Shown: positions 24,091 to 32,482, numbered from the stretch's first letter. The stretch: DNA of 48,923 bases from an uncultured Mucispirillum sp. (GCA_944324465.1 CALUWI010000017.1:1-48923), one strand, 5' to 3'. Made by a program: numbers and translations. The notes: generated by a model from the letters alone, not told the origin.

Positions 24091-25380
24091 ATGAGCGGAG
24101 TGCTGGGTGTTATTTTTGGGACAATATGTGTTATTTCTGCGATTGTGCTTTTAATTAAGAGGTATGACACAAAAACAGTTTTGTTTGGTACAGGGCTTGT
24201 TATGACAATAGCAGCTCTTGAGCCACTGCTTGCTTTTGATGCTTTTCAAAAATCAATGATTTCTAACGGACTTATTTGGAGTATCTGTTCAGTTATGGGG
24301 TTCTCTTATGTAATGAAAATAACAGAAGTTGATAAGCATTTAGTCAATGGACTTGCAAAAATATTAATGAAAGCTAGACCTGTACTTATTCCGGGTGTTG
24401 TAATATGTACATTTTTAGTAAATATATCACTTACCAGTGCTGCAGGTGTTACAGCTGCAGTTGGTGCAATATTTATTCCTCTGCTTATATCTGTTGGTGT
24501 TAACCCTGCTACAGCTGCAGCTGCAGTTATATTTGGCACATGGGGTTCTATGTTAAGTCCAGGCTTAAGTCATCAGCCTATTATTGCTAAAATCTCAAAT
24601 ATGGATGTTATAGAAGTTATAAAAGTTCATGCTGTTACAGATATTGTTGCAATGCTTGTAGCTGCAGCAACACTTACTATTATGGCTAAAATACTTAAAG
24701 AAGATAAAGGATATGTTGATGAAACAAACAGCTTTAATGTAGATACTAATTTTAAAGTAAACCCAGTATATGCAGTTATGCCACTTGTACCTGTTGTAAT
24801 GCTGCTTGTATTAAGTATGCAGGATGTGCGTGCAGCTGTTCCATGGGCTTCCCGTATAGGCATACCACATGCAATGCTTATTGGTGCAATATTATGTATT
24901 GCTGCTACAAGAACAAACCCAGCAAAAGCCACAAATGAATTTTTTACAGGTATGGGTAAAGGATACGGTGATATTTTAGGTATTATTATGTGTGCTGCAG
25001 TATTTGTTGCAGGTATGAAATCATTAGGGCTTGTAGATGCATTTATTAACGGGCTTAAAAACTCTGAACATATAGTTTCTATTGCTGCTACTTATGGACC
25101 TTTCTTATTAGGTGTAGTTTCAGGTTCTGGTGATGCTGCTACTATTGCATTTAATGAATCAGTTACAATTCATGCTCAAGTATTTGGGCTTGAACCTGTA
25201 AATATGGGTTCTATTGCTGCTCTTGCAGGTGCTATAGGCAGAGCTGCTTCCCCTATTGCTGGTGCAACAATCGTTGCTGCAGGTATTGCAAAAGTAAGCC
25301 CATTTGAAATAGCTAAAAGAACAGCTCCAGGAGCAGTGCTTGCCTCTATCGTATCAATGATTATGCTTCTCTATATATAA
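24091..25380 (+). CDS. DcuC-family anaerobic carboxylate carrier
   Basis: The 429-residue protein is almost wholly hydrophobic, with about 10-12 membrane segments. It resembles the DcuC C4-dicarboxylate carrier family: SYVMKITEVDKHLVNGLAKIL, NISLTSAAGVTAAVGAIFIP, TWGSMLSPGLSHQPIIAKIS, GVVSGSGDAATIAFNESVT and RAASPIAGATIVAAGIAKVSP are family-like segments. Known members exchange or export succinate-type acids in anaerobes. GGAGG lies 5 bases before the chosen ATG; a TTG 12 bases upstream is inside the Shine-Dalgarno area. It is the first of three genes followed by two M20 hydrolases with 15-base and 4-base gaps, so the imported substrate may be an N-acyl- or N-aroyl-amino acid rather than a plain C4 acid. 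Confidence 0.85.
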   Translation: MSGVLGVIFGTICVISAIVLLIKRYDTKTVLFGTGLVMTIAALEPLLAFDAFQKSMISNGLIWSICSVMGFSYVMKITEVDKHLVNGLAKILMKARPVLIPGVVICTFLVNISLTSAAGVTAAVGAIFIPLLISVGVNPATAAAAVIFGTWGSMLSPGLSHQPIIAKISNMDVIEVIKVHAVTDIVAMLVAAATLTIMAKILKEDKGYVDETNSFNVDTNFKVNPVYAVMPLVPVVMLLVLSMQDVRAAVPWASRIGIPHAMLIGAILCIAATRTNPAKATNEFFTGMGKGYGDILGIIMCAAVFVAGMKSLGLVDAFINGLKNSEHIVSIAATYGPFLLGVVSGSGDAATIAFNESVTIHAQVFGLEPVNMGSIAALAGAIGRAASPIAGATIVAAGIAKVSPFEIAKRTAPGAVLASIVSMIMLLYI

Positions 25381-25395
25381 TAAAAAGGTGAATTT

Positions 25396-26541
25396 ATGGA
25401 AAACTTCAGTTTAGTTGAATTTTTAAAAGACTTAGAAGAACTTGTTTCTATTGAAAGCGGCACATCAGATACAGAAGGTGTTATAAAAATAGGCAATGTT
25501 ATAAAAGAAAAATTTTCAGCAATTTCTAATACTATTACAGCAAGAAATGCAGAAATGGCTACCACAAAAGCACCATGTTTAGAAATATTTAATAAAGATG
25601 ATAAAGCCTTTGATGTGCTGCTTTTATGCCACATGGATACAGTTTTTCCACACGGCACACTGGAAAAAGTACCTTTTAAAATAGAAAACGGTAAAATATA
25701 TGGTGCTGGTGCTCATGATATGAAAGCATCTATTGTTATGGCTTACCATGTATTTAAAATGCTTCACAGCAATAATGAACTTGATAAAATATCTATATGC
25801 CTTGCAGTTAATGCAGAAGAAGAAATAGGCTCAAGAAATGCAAAAGCATGGATTGAAAGTTTAGCAAAAAAAAGTAAATATGTTATATGCTGCGAGCCTG
25901 CAAGAGAAAATGGTGCAATGATTATGGAAAGAAAAGGCTTAGGCAGGCTGAAAATTGAAATACATGGCAAGGCAGTTCATGCTGGAGTTAACCCATGGGA
26001 TGGAGTAAGTGCCATAAATATACTTGCTCACTGGATATTAGAGCTTAATAAATTAAATAATTATGAAATAGGCACATCTTTAAATATGGGACTGATAAGC
26101 GGCGGTATTGGTGTAAATACTGTTGCAGATTATGCCTGCGGTCAGCTTGATTTACGGGTTGAAGATATGAAAGAATACGATAAAATTATGGCAAAAGTTG
26201 AAGAATTAAAAGAGTGGACTGCAAAAGAAAAAGGTAAAGCAGATGTTTCTGGCGGTATTACAAGACCTGTTATGAAAGCTACCGAAAAATCTATGGAATT
26301 TACTAAAATAGTTAGTGAAGCTGCAGCAAAATATAACTTTACTCCAGAATGGATAAAAACAGGCGGCGGCTCAGATGCAAACTTTACTGCAGCACTTGGT
26401 GTGCCTACATTAGACGGCTTTGGACCTGCTGGAGCTGGTGCTCACTCTGAGCATGAATATGTGGTAATGGATACTATTATACCACATACTAACTTAACTT
26501 ATGATACAATTATTGCAATAGGCAAAAAAATACACGGATAA
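25396..26541 (+). CDS. M20 family zinc peptidase, carboxypeptidase G2-like
   Basis: The 381-residue protein has the co-catalytic zinc M20 pattern: H79 and D81 in LCHMDTVFPHG, bridging D108 in GAGAHDMKAS, the Glu pair 141-142 in NAEEEIGS, the dimerisation region with HGKAVHAGVNPWDGVSAI, and a C-terminal metal His in GAGAHSEHEYV. The GGGSDANF motif before it is also typical. Among M20 proteins it looks most like glutamate carboxypeptidase (CPG2), which removes C-terminal Glu from folate-type or other N-acyl-Glu substrates. No signal peptide is present, so it acts in the cytosol on imported substrate. GGTGA precedes the ATG. The exact substrate is not readable. Confidence 0.85.
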   Translation: MENFSLVEFLKDLEELVSIESGTSDTEGVIKIGNVIKEKFSAISNTITARNAEMATTKAPCLEIFNKDDKAFDVLLLCHMDTVFPHGTLEKVPFKIENGKIYGAGAHDMKASIVMAYHVFKMLHSNNELDKISICLAVNAEEEIGSRNAKAWIESLAKKSKYVICCEPARENGAMIMERKGLGRLKIEIHGKAVHAGVNPWDGVSAINILAHWILELNKLNNYEIGTSLNMGLISGGIGVNTVADYACGQLDLRVEDMKEYDKIMAKVEELKEWTAKEKGKADVSGGITRPVMKATEKSMEFTKIVSEAAAKYNFTPEWIKTGGGSDANFTAALGVPTLDGFGPAGAGAHSEHEYVVMDTIIPHTNLTYDTIIAIGKKIHG

Positions 26542-26545
26542 TACT

Positions 26546-27850
26546 ATGATTGAACAAATAAAAACATTAGCAAAAGAAAAAGAAAATGACATTATAAAAT
26601 GCAGACGAGATTTACACAAACACCCAGAACCAGGCTGGACAGAATTCCGCACTTCATCTATTGCTCAAAAAAGAATGGCAGAATTAGGCTACACTATTAC
26701 TATGGGAGAAAAAGCAAACAATAAAGACTATATGATGGGTGTGCCTTCTGAAGAAGTATTAAAAGAAAACCAAAAGCGTGCCATTTCTCAAGGTGCTGAC
26801 GCATCTCTTGTTGAAAAAATGACACATGGATATACTGGTTTCTGGGCAGATATGAAGTTTAGTGATGATGGCCCTCACCTTGCCTTCCGTTTTGATATGG
26901 ATAGTAACGATGTTACAGAAACAAGCGATAATAACCACAGACCAAATAAAGAAAACTTTGCATCAATAAATAAGGGAGCAATGCATGCCTGCGGACATGA
27001 TGCCCATGTATCATTAGGGCTTGCTGTTGCAGAAATTATTGCAGATATTAAAGACAGCTTAAAAGGAAGTATCCGTTTTATATTCCAGCCTGCAGAAGAA
27101 GGGCTTCGCGGTGCTATGCCTATGATAAAAGCAGGTGCCTGTGACGGTATTACACATATAATAGGTATGCACATTGGCTTTCAGGCAGGCGACAGCAGCA
27201 CTATTATATGCGGAGCAGATAAATTTCTTGCTTCAACAAAATTTGATGTAATTTTCCACGGTAAACAGGCTCATGCTGGAGCATATCCAGAAGAAGGTAA
27301 AAATGCCCTGCTTGCTGCCTGCAATGCTGCATTAAATTTACATGCTATCAGCAGAAACGGTAAAGGTACTACAAGAATAAATGTTGGAAAACTGACTGCT
27401 GGAGAAGGTAGAAATGTTATTCCTGCTACAGCTGAACTTATTATGGAAACAAGAGGCGAAACAAGCCAGTTAAATGATTATATGGTAGAAGAAACTAAAA
27501 GAATATTAGAAGCATCTGCATTAATGGAAGGCTGCACTTATTCCATAAAAACTGCAGGCGGCTCAAGCAGCGGACAAAGCAGTAAAGAAATGATAGAATT
27601 TGTTAAAGAAGCAGTAAAATATGTGCCGGAATATAAAAAAATAATAGAGAATGTCAGCTTTGGTGCTGGTGAAGACTATGCCAGCATGATGAGCTATGTG
27701 CAGGAACATAACGGTATTGGTACATATATTCAAGCAGGTATTGACAGATATGCAGGTCATCATAATGATTATTTTGATTTTGATGAAAAAAATCTTGTGC
27801 CTGCCCTGCAGACTGCTGTAATTTCTGCATATCTTATTTTAAAAAAATAA
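26546..27850 (+). CDS. M20 amidohydrolase, AbgA-like (aminobenzoyl-glutamate hydrolase type)
   Basis: The 434-residue protein closely follows the layout and length of Escherichia coli AbgA (436 aa): RRDLHKHPEPGWTEFRTSS near the start, an inserted segment up to HGYTGFWA, HRPNKENFAS, metal motif MHACGHDAH (146-154), PAEEG (182-186), GMHIG (207-211), ATTKFD-like ASTKFDVIFHGKQAHAGAYPEEGKNAL, and a final AGHHNDYFDFDE. AbgA with AbgB splits p-aminobenzoyl-glutamate. Here no AbgB is present; the CPG2-like gene just upstream could be a functional counterpart. The start lies 4 bases after that gene. It is cytosolic. Close alternatives are other N-acyl amino acid amidohydrolases of the family. Confidence 0.85.
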   Translation: MIEQIKTLAKEKENDIIKCRRDLHKHPEPGWTEFRTSSIAQKRMAELGYTITMGEKANNKDYMMGVPSEEVLKENQKRAISQGADASLVEKMTHGYTGFWADMKFSDDGPHLAFRFDMDSNDVTETSDNNHRPNKENFASINKGAMHACGHDAHVSLGLAVAEIIADIKDSLKGSIRFIFQPAEEGLRGAMPMIKAGACDGITHIIGMHIGFQAGDSSTIICGADKFLASTKFDVIFHGKQAHAGAYPEEGKNALLAACNAALNLHAISRNGKGTTRINVGKLTAGEGRNVIPATAELIMETRGETSQLNDYMVEETKRILEASALMEGCTYSIKTAGGSSSGQSSKEMIEFVKEAVKYVPEYKKIIENVSFGAGEDYASMMSYVQEHNGIGTYIQAGIDRYAGHHNDYFDFDEKNLVPALQTAVISAYLILKK

Positions 27851-27875
27851 TTTAACTCCAATATTACACAATTTC

Positions 27876-27903
27876 AGACCTGATGTATTTATATGTCAGG
27901 TCT
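27876..27903 (+). terminator. Intrinsic terminator of the DcuC/M20 operon
   Basis: AGACCTGA pairs with TCAGGTCT around a 12-base loop, followed on the plus strand by ATTTTATT. It lies 25 bases past the stop of the AbgA-like gene. Confidence 0.8.
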
Positions 27904-27984
27904 ATTTTATTAAATATCATAAAAATTTAATGTAATTTCATAAAAATACTATTGTTATCTTATATTGTCTATTATGCAACATCA

Positions 27985-28075
27985 TTGCATATATGCAAAC
28001 ACCCTTTATTTTTTCTTGATTTAAAAGGCTTTTTTTAAAATAAACTGCTTGACAAATAATTTTTTATAATATATT
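27985..28075 (+). promoter_or_regulatory. Palindrome and promoter ahead of the transglycosylase-like gene
   Basis: TTGCATATATGCAA at 27985-27998 is a perfect 14-base palindrome with a further TGCA just upstream, a possible operator. A consensus -35 TTGACA at 28049-28054 is followed after 15 bases by TATATT at 28070-28075, ahead of the gene starting near 28107. The spacing is short, so the promoter call is moderate. Confidence 0.45.
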
Positions 28076-28106
28076 CCTAAAATATATTAATTTTTTGGGT
28101 AATAAA

Positions 28107-28676
28107 TTGCAAAAGTTATATTTTAAGTTATTAAGTGCCAGTATTTTGGCTTTATTATGTATAAATGTTATCTCTTTTATTGCTGGATTTAATCCTAAAC
28201 AGCTGATTAATCCTTCTTTTTTTGATGAGCGGGTTACAGCTCTTTACTATTTAGCAAAAAATATAGTTTTAGAAACAGGTGTTAATTTAGAAACTATTTC
28301 TCAAGAAGATATTGATATTCTTTTAGAAAAAGCATCTGATATTTATGATGTTGATAAAAATATGCTGGCTGTATTAATCTCTAAACCACACCAGTATTCA
28401 TTAACAGTAACTGGCGGTATGGGGCTTACTACTATCTCATGCTATGACTTTCTTAACAGCTCTTTTTCAAACCCATATAACAGTGAAGAAAATATTATGG
28501 CTGCAGCTGAAACAATAAGCAGGCTGCAAAAAAGCGGTATGTCGCCTGAAGATATTATTATCAGATTTATTACAGGCAGAAACCAGAGTGCTGTTGAAGT
28601 GCTTGCAAACAGTGAATATAAAAGAGCACATTTACTTGCAAACACATACAGGATAAACCATGCAGGGTTAAAATAA
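28107..28676 (+). CDS. Membrane-anchored lytic-transglycosylase-like protein, catalytic Glu not seen
   Basis: A hydrophobic N-terminal segment (LLSASILALLCINVISFIAG) suggests a membrane anchor or uncleaved signal. Residues about 85-165 resemble the SLT/lysozyme-like fold of lytic transglycosylases: DKNMLAVLIS, TGGMGLTTIS (compare GAMGLMQI) and NPYNSEENIMAAAETISRL (compare the NI-x-AG-xx-YL motif). The Glu that normally ends the ES motif before this block is not present; Ile or Ser stands there. It may bind rather than cut peptidoglycan. No ATG start is available: TTG at 28107 has GGG 7 bases upstream, and a TTG at 28095 is an alternative. It ends 3 bases before mqnB. Confidence 0.6.
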   Translation: MQKLYFKLLSASILALLCINVISFIAGFNPKQLINPSFFDERVTALYYLAKNIVLETGVNLETISQEDIDILLEKASDIYDVDKNMLAVLISKPHQYSLTVTGGMGLTTISCYDFLNSSFSNPYNSEENIMAAAETISRLQKSGMSPEDIIIRFITGRNQSAVEVLANSEYKRAHLLANTYRINHAGLK

Positions 28677-28679
28677 TAA

Positions 28680-29330
28680 ATGTTTGAAACAAGCATTGTT
28701 ATTTTTTTCCCTACTTTTTTAGAATGTAAAAAAGTTTTAAATATATCTGATTTTTCATCTAATAATTATTTTGATACTGCCACATATAAATCTATTCCAG
28801 TAATTATCACAGGTGCAGGAAAATCAAATGCAGCCGCAGTTTCTGCCCTTTTCTTTTCTAAATTTAAACCAAAATATCCAATTTTAACAGGTATTTGCGG
28901 TGCATACCAAAATACCCATATTAAAACAAGTGATGTGGTAAGTATTGATTATGATTATTTTGTAGATGAAGCAAACTATAATGGCTTATCTATTACTACA
29001 ATACATGAAAAAGGCTTTGTTATAGCAAAAGATAACAGAGCAGAATTTAATATAGATGAAAACTATAAATTAGTGTCATCTAATACTGTTTCATTAATAC
29101 CACAGTTTGACAGCCTTTCTAATTTATATATGGCAAAAACAAATGCACTTGTTGAAAATATGGAAGGAGCAGCTTTTGGTATGGCAGCAAATAAACATGG
29201 AATAAAACCATACCAAATAAGAGCAGTTTCTAACTACTGCGGAAATACCGAAAAACAGCAGTGGGATATAAATAAAGCGTGTGCAGCTTTAAAAAAAGCA
29301 ATAGATTTATTCATTGAAACACATAAATAG
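28680..29330 (+). CDS. mqnB: Futalosine hydrolase (menaquinone biosynthesis)
   Basis: MqnB removes hypoxanthine from futalosine to give dehypoxanthine futalosine in the futalosine route to menaquinone, in the cytosol. The 216-residue protein belongs to the nucleoside phosphorylase superfamily: VIITGAGKSNAAAVSALFF near residue 40, LTGICGAYQNTHIKTSDVVSID near 70, and VENMEGAAFGMAANKHGI at about 158-175 with the purine/ribose-binding Glu residues. The following QIRAVSNYCG and QQWDINKA segment is typical of MqnB rather than MTA/SAH nucleosidase. It follows the transglycosylase-like gene with a 3-base gap. Other mqn genes are not in the window. Confidence 0.85.
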   Translation: MFETSIVIFFPTFLECKKVLNISDFSSNNYFDTATYKSIPVIITGAGKSNAAAVSALFFSKFKPKYPILTGICGAYQNTHIKTSDVVSIDYDYFVDEANYNGLSITTIHEKGFVIAKDNRAEFNIDENYKLVSSNTVSLIPQFDSLSNLYMAKTNALVENMEGAAFGMAANKHGIKPYQIRAVSNYCGNTEKQQWDINKACAALKKAIDLFIETHK

Positions 29331-29398
29331 ATTTTCTTTTTATTATTAAAATAAATTTATATAATAATAACCATATACTATTACTACACAATGATAAC

Positions 29399-29424
29399 AA
29401 AATAACTTAGGGACATCTGCTAAA
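29399..29424. repeat. Outlying copy of the 31.6-33.0 kb repeat family
   Basis: A 26-base stretch ending in GGGACATCTGCTAAA matches 32476-32501 with two differences, and matches 32601-32626 in inverted orientation with more. It lies in the 330-base gap after mqnB, which otherwise holds AT-rich DNA and an open 30-codon stretch (about 29488-29591) that I could not recognise. Confidence 0.65.
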
Positions 29425-29590
29425 AAGGAATTTTAAAGACTAAAAATATTTTATAAATTATAATTTTTTATATTAATGTAACTTATAAATTTTTAGATTC
29501 TTCACCAATGGCTTGACATGATAGAACAGGTTAATCCAGAAACTTTTATTACATATATTTTTAGATACATAAAACACTGTAAAAAAATTT

Positions 29591-29612
29591 GAGCTCTGCA
29601 TTTGCAGAGCTC
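29591..29612. terminator. Bidirectional terminator between mqnB and the repeat lipoprotein
   Basis: GAGCTCTGC pairs with GCAGAGCTC around a 4-base loop. It has a T-rich tail on the plus side (TTGTATGTTGTTTTATT) and seven T residues on the minus side, so it can serve both convergent genes; it lies 48 bases past the stop of the minus-strand lipoprotein. Confidence 0.8.
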
Positions 29613-29660
29613 TTGTATGTTGTTTTATTATCATTTAATATTACAGCTTAAATGTTTAAT

Positions 29661-31496
29661 TTATTTTATATTTGGTTTATATCCTGCATTTTCAGGAGAT
29701 GATACACAAAGATATGGCCGCGTATCTGCTAATCTAAGACCATTTAAACGCAGAGGGTCTATGAGTGCATCTTCATTATTGCTGCATAATTTACTATTTT
29801 TAACTATTACCCACGCATGGTCAAATTCCTCACCACCATGGTTTCCAAAGCCTGTTGAATAATTTGCTTTTCCTTCAACATAAGCACACTGATAGTCTGA
29901 AGATATCTGGCATGCAAAAGCAAATAACCGTGCAAGCCCTTTTGCATTAAAACTTCCTGTTATTGCACCTGTGATATCACTGGCACCATTTGCATCATAT
30001 ACCACAAAGTTATCAATAAGAGCCCAAAGATATCGGTTAAGTAAATCTTCAAATTTATCTGTTTTACCATCAGTATAGTCCCAAATATCACGATATACTT
30101 TTTCCTGAATCTGTTTCATTTGGCTGGCCCACTGTTCTTTTACTGCACTATCACTGCTAAATGAAGAAACAGGCTGTATTTTATAGTAATTTAATATATC
30201 ATATTTTGTATTACTAACTTGTCCACCAGCTTTAAAAAGATATAAATTACTTAAATCCAGCATCAGCTTTTCTTCAATTGATTTAAGAGCACTGTTAGTT
30301 AAACCATTTTGAACATTTAAAAGACTAACAGGAACACCAACTGTGTTTTTGTAAAGCCACTCTGCATATAGAGAATTATATCTTTCATGTCCACAAACTG
30401 GTTGTCCAAAAAGTGCTCCTTCAAAAACCACATTTATCCTAGGTTCTCCAGTTTCAGGATAAATACAGTATTCTTCAGCCCAAAGTTTATATTGGTCTAT
30501 CCAAGAAGTATAAGCACATACTCCATTCCAGTTACCAGTTTCCATATCATCTATACAATTGTATTTATATTTATCAGGATCGGTATCAGTTTCTATAAAA
30601 CCATCAGTAGCTCCACATAAAACACCGTCTGTACATGGCTCCACTTCCACTGGCACAGTATTTCTTCCATAAAATGATTTAAATGTATCGTATAACCTGT
30701 CATAAACTGCTTTTTCAGATGCAGATAAAGTAGACCTGTAATAGAGATTATCCCTGTTAATATAATCAAAAATAGTATCTGTATATTTAGGTGCTTCTTT
30801 GTCTTCTTCATTTCCACCTGGAACTACTACAACACTTACAACTTCACTGCCGCTTTCATCACCACCGCCTGGAACTACTACAACATCTACAACTTCACTA
30901 CCGCTTTCATTACCGCTTTCATCACCGCCTGGGTTCACTACAATATCTACAATTCCACTGCCGCTTTCGTCACCGCTTTCATTACTGCCTGTGTCTGCTG
31001 GGTCAGTAGATGTGCCGCTTTCGTCACTGCCTGGGTTTACTGGGTCGGTAGATGTGCCGCTTTCATCACTGCCTGTGTCTGCTGGGTCGGTAGATGTGCC
31101 GCTTTCGTCACTGCCTGGGTTTACTGGGTCGGTAGATGTGCCGCTTTCGTCACTGCCTGGGTTTACTGGGTCGGTAGATGTGCCGCTTTCATCACTGCCT
31201 GGGTTTACTGGGTCGGTAGATGTGCCGCTTTCGTCACTGCCTGTATTTACTGGGTCGGTAGATGTGCCAGTATCGTCACTGCCTGTATTTACTGTGTCTG
31301 CTGGGTTTGTGGTTGAGCCACCTGTGCTGCCTGAATTATCTCCATCTGGATTAGGTGTTATATCCCCTCCCCCGATGCCTGCTGTTGCTTGACTTGATGT
31401 TTGGTCAGAATTAATATTACTTGGAGTTGAAGAATTATCATCACCGCAGGAAGATAAAACAAGCATGAATGGGATTAAGAAAATTAACTTTTTCAT
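29661..31496 (-). CDS. Large lipoprotein with 14-residue repeats and a transglutaminase-like C-terminus
   Basis: The 611-residue protein has a lipoprotein signal (MKKLIFLIPFMLVLSSCGDD, Cys17). Residues about 72-169 are seven copies of a 14-residue repeat of the type GSDESGTSTDPVNP, then Gly/Ser/Glu/Val-rich repeats to about 235. The rest is globular with several Cys, and near the end GLARLFAFACQISSDYQCAYVEGKA ... HAWVIVKNSKL ... LIDPLRLNGL (quoted in pieces) resembles the Cys-His-Asp core of transglutaminase-like domains. The residue at the usual nucleophile position appears to be Ala, so activity is doubtful. Signal and repeat length match the truncated gene at 1-306. Probably an envelope or surface protein with a flexible stalk; function unknown. 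Confidence 0.78.
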   Translation of the reverse strand: MKKLIFLIPFMLVLSSCGDDNSSTPSNINSDQTSSQATAGIGGGDITPNPDGDNSGSTGGSTTNPADTVNTGSDDTGTSTDPVNTGSDESGTSTDPVNPGSDESGTSTDPVNPGSDESGTSTDPVNPGSDESGTSTDPADTGSDESGTSTDPVNPGSDESGTSTDPADTGSNESGDESGSGIVDIVVNPGGDESGNESGSEVVDVVVVPGGGDESGSEVVSVVVVPGGNEEDKEAPKYTDTIFDYINRDNLYYRSTLSASEKAVYDRLYDTFKSFYGRNTVPVEVEPCTDGVLCGATDGFIETDTDPDKYKYNCIDDMETGNWNGVCAYTSWIDQYKLWAEEYCIYPETGEPRINVVFEGALFGQPVCGHERYNSLYAEWLYKNTVGVPVSLLNVQNGLTNSALKSIEEKLMLDLSNLYLFKAGGQVSNTKYDILNYYKIQPVSSFSSDSAVKEQWASQMKQIQEKVYRDIWDYTDGKTDKFEDLLNRYLWALIDNFVVYDANGASDITGAITGSFNAKGLARLFAFACQISSDYQCAYVEGKANYSTGFGNHGGEEFDHAWVIVKNSKLCSNNEDALIDPLRLNGLRLADTRPYLCVSSPENAGYKPNIK

Positions 31497-31734
31497 AATA
31501 TACTCTCCATACTTAATTTATATACTGCTAATATAAATATGTATGAATTATGTGATTTTGTCAAGTTCTTATTTACCTTTTGTAATATTTTTAATTCAAG
31601 AAAAATAAAAAGAAATGTTTATAATATTTTAATGAAATATATTTAAATATTAAGTATTTTATATGAAATTATTTTGTTCTGCTAAAAATTTACGATGTGG
31701 GCAGCTGATACACAGATATAAAACCACTGCCGTT

Positions 31735-31769
31735 ATGTCATACTGAGCCTTACAGGCGAAGTATCTGGA
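31735..31769 (+). repeat. TGTCATTCTGAGC...GCGAAGAATCT motif, diverged copy
   Basis: TGTCATACTGAGC, six bases, GGCGAAGTATCTGGAA: a diverged form of a dispersed intergenic motif with the same parts as the inverted copy at 32884-32915. Short motifs of this form are found dispersed in several bacterial genomes. Confidence 0.6.
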
Positions 31770-31842
31770 ATATAAACATTGCAGTAAATATAAAATAGTA
31801 TTTATATTACTCAAAATTCATTTTTAATGTTTCTTATACTAT

Positions 31843-31861
31843 CATACCGCCGCAAAGCTCA
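31843..31861 (+). repeat. 19-base repeat CATACCGCCGCAAAGCTCA, copy 1
   Basis: The word CATACCGCCGCAAAGCTCA occurs identically at 32302-32320 and, as TGAGCTGTGCGGCGGTA, in inverted orientation at 32784-32800. It is much richer in GC than its surroundings and marks one edge of the repeated element. Confidence 0.75.
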
Positions 31862-31948
31862 TAAACAAGTTTTCCTTCTCTGCTATATATAGTTAAAAAA
31901 CTATTAATATAGTTATATGTTTCATACAATTTAAAAAGATTTCCAGAC

Positions 31949-32047
31949 TTATTTTATTATCTTTGTGACTTAATTGCAATATGAGTTGTTTTTTATGGAA
32001 TGGTTTGCCAGCTGATTGTTTGAGCGAAGCGAGTTGCAGTGGCAATG
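31949..32047 (+). repeat. Inverted-repeat arm, left copy (~97 bases)
   Basis: This arm is similar along its length to the reverse complement of 32386-32482, including the shared core TTGTTTGAGCGAAGCGAGTT. A third, shorter copy in the same orientation lies at 32661-32721. An open frame of 62 codons crosses it but is made of repeat sequence. Confidence 0.75.
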
Positions 32048-32157
32048 CGAGTGTTTTTTACGAGAACACTACGCCCGACTGAGTAAGGAGGAAATAAAAA
32101 AAGTGGCTGATAGTAAAAAACAAGGAATGGTTATGCAATTGGAACAAAGGAATAAAA

Positions 32158-32279
32158 TAAGGAAAAGTTTTGTATATGTGATGTGCGTCGGTAAGATAGT
32201 TTAAAGTGATGTAAAGATAAAGTTTATTAATATATTTATTTAACCTTACATTTTAAAATATATAGTTTTTATTCCTATT
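32158..32279 (+). repeat. 122-base direct repeat, copy 1
   Basis: This stretch matches 32917-33038 base for base except for four substitutions and no gaps (about 97% identical). It starts with TAAGGAAAAGTTTTG and contains a GTGCGTCGGTAAGATAG segment where the other copy reads GTGCGGCGGTAAGATAG. Confidence 0.9.
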
Positions 32280-32301
32280 TTTTAAATATTTCTTAATCTG
32301 T

Positions 32302-32320
32302 CATACCGCCGCAAAGCTCA
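32302..32320 (+). repeat. 19-base repeat CATACCGCCGCAAAGCTCA, copy 2
   Basis: It is identical to 31843-31861 and begins the second repeat unit, which runs on through the arm at 32386-32482 to the GTACATCTGCTAAA end near 32501. Confidence 0.75.
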
Positions 32321-32385
32321 GTAAGTAATATTTCGTTATTTTATTACTTATGCTCCAATTGTATAAACATTCTCAATTTTTTCTC

Positions 32386-32482
32386 CATTGCTGCAGCAAC
32401 TCGCTTCGCTCAAACAATCTGACAGCAAATCATTACGAAAAAATTGCTCATATACAATTAAGTCGCAAAGATAATAAAATAA
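32386..32482 (-). repeat. Inverted-repeat arm, right copy
   Basis: Reverse-complement partner of 31949-32047, with about 340 bases between the arms. It contains AACTCGCTTCGCTCAAACAA, the reverse complement of the left-arm core. RNA across the region could fold into a long hairpin. Confidence 0.75.

Noticed and set aside
29488-29591. Open stretch of about 32 codons (HQWLDMIEQVNPETFITYIF) after mqnB, possibly a remnant gene end
   Set aside because: It looks faintly like the end of a larger protein, but it is too short and lacks a start or a recognisable match, so I do not call a pseudogene.
30799-31392. Long plus-strand open frame with repeats of the type SSLPGFTGSVDVPL
   Set aside because: It is the antisense of the 42-base tandem repeats in the minus-strand lipoprotein; repeats whose length is a multiple of three keep opposite frames open. 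It has no start signal or family resemblance.
32016-32204. Open frame of 62 codons in the gene-free region
   Set aside because: It consists of repeat-arm and direct-repeat sequence, and its counterparts in the other repeat copies are not open in the same way.
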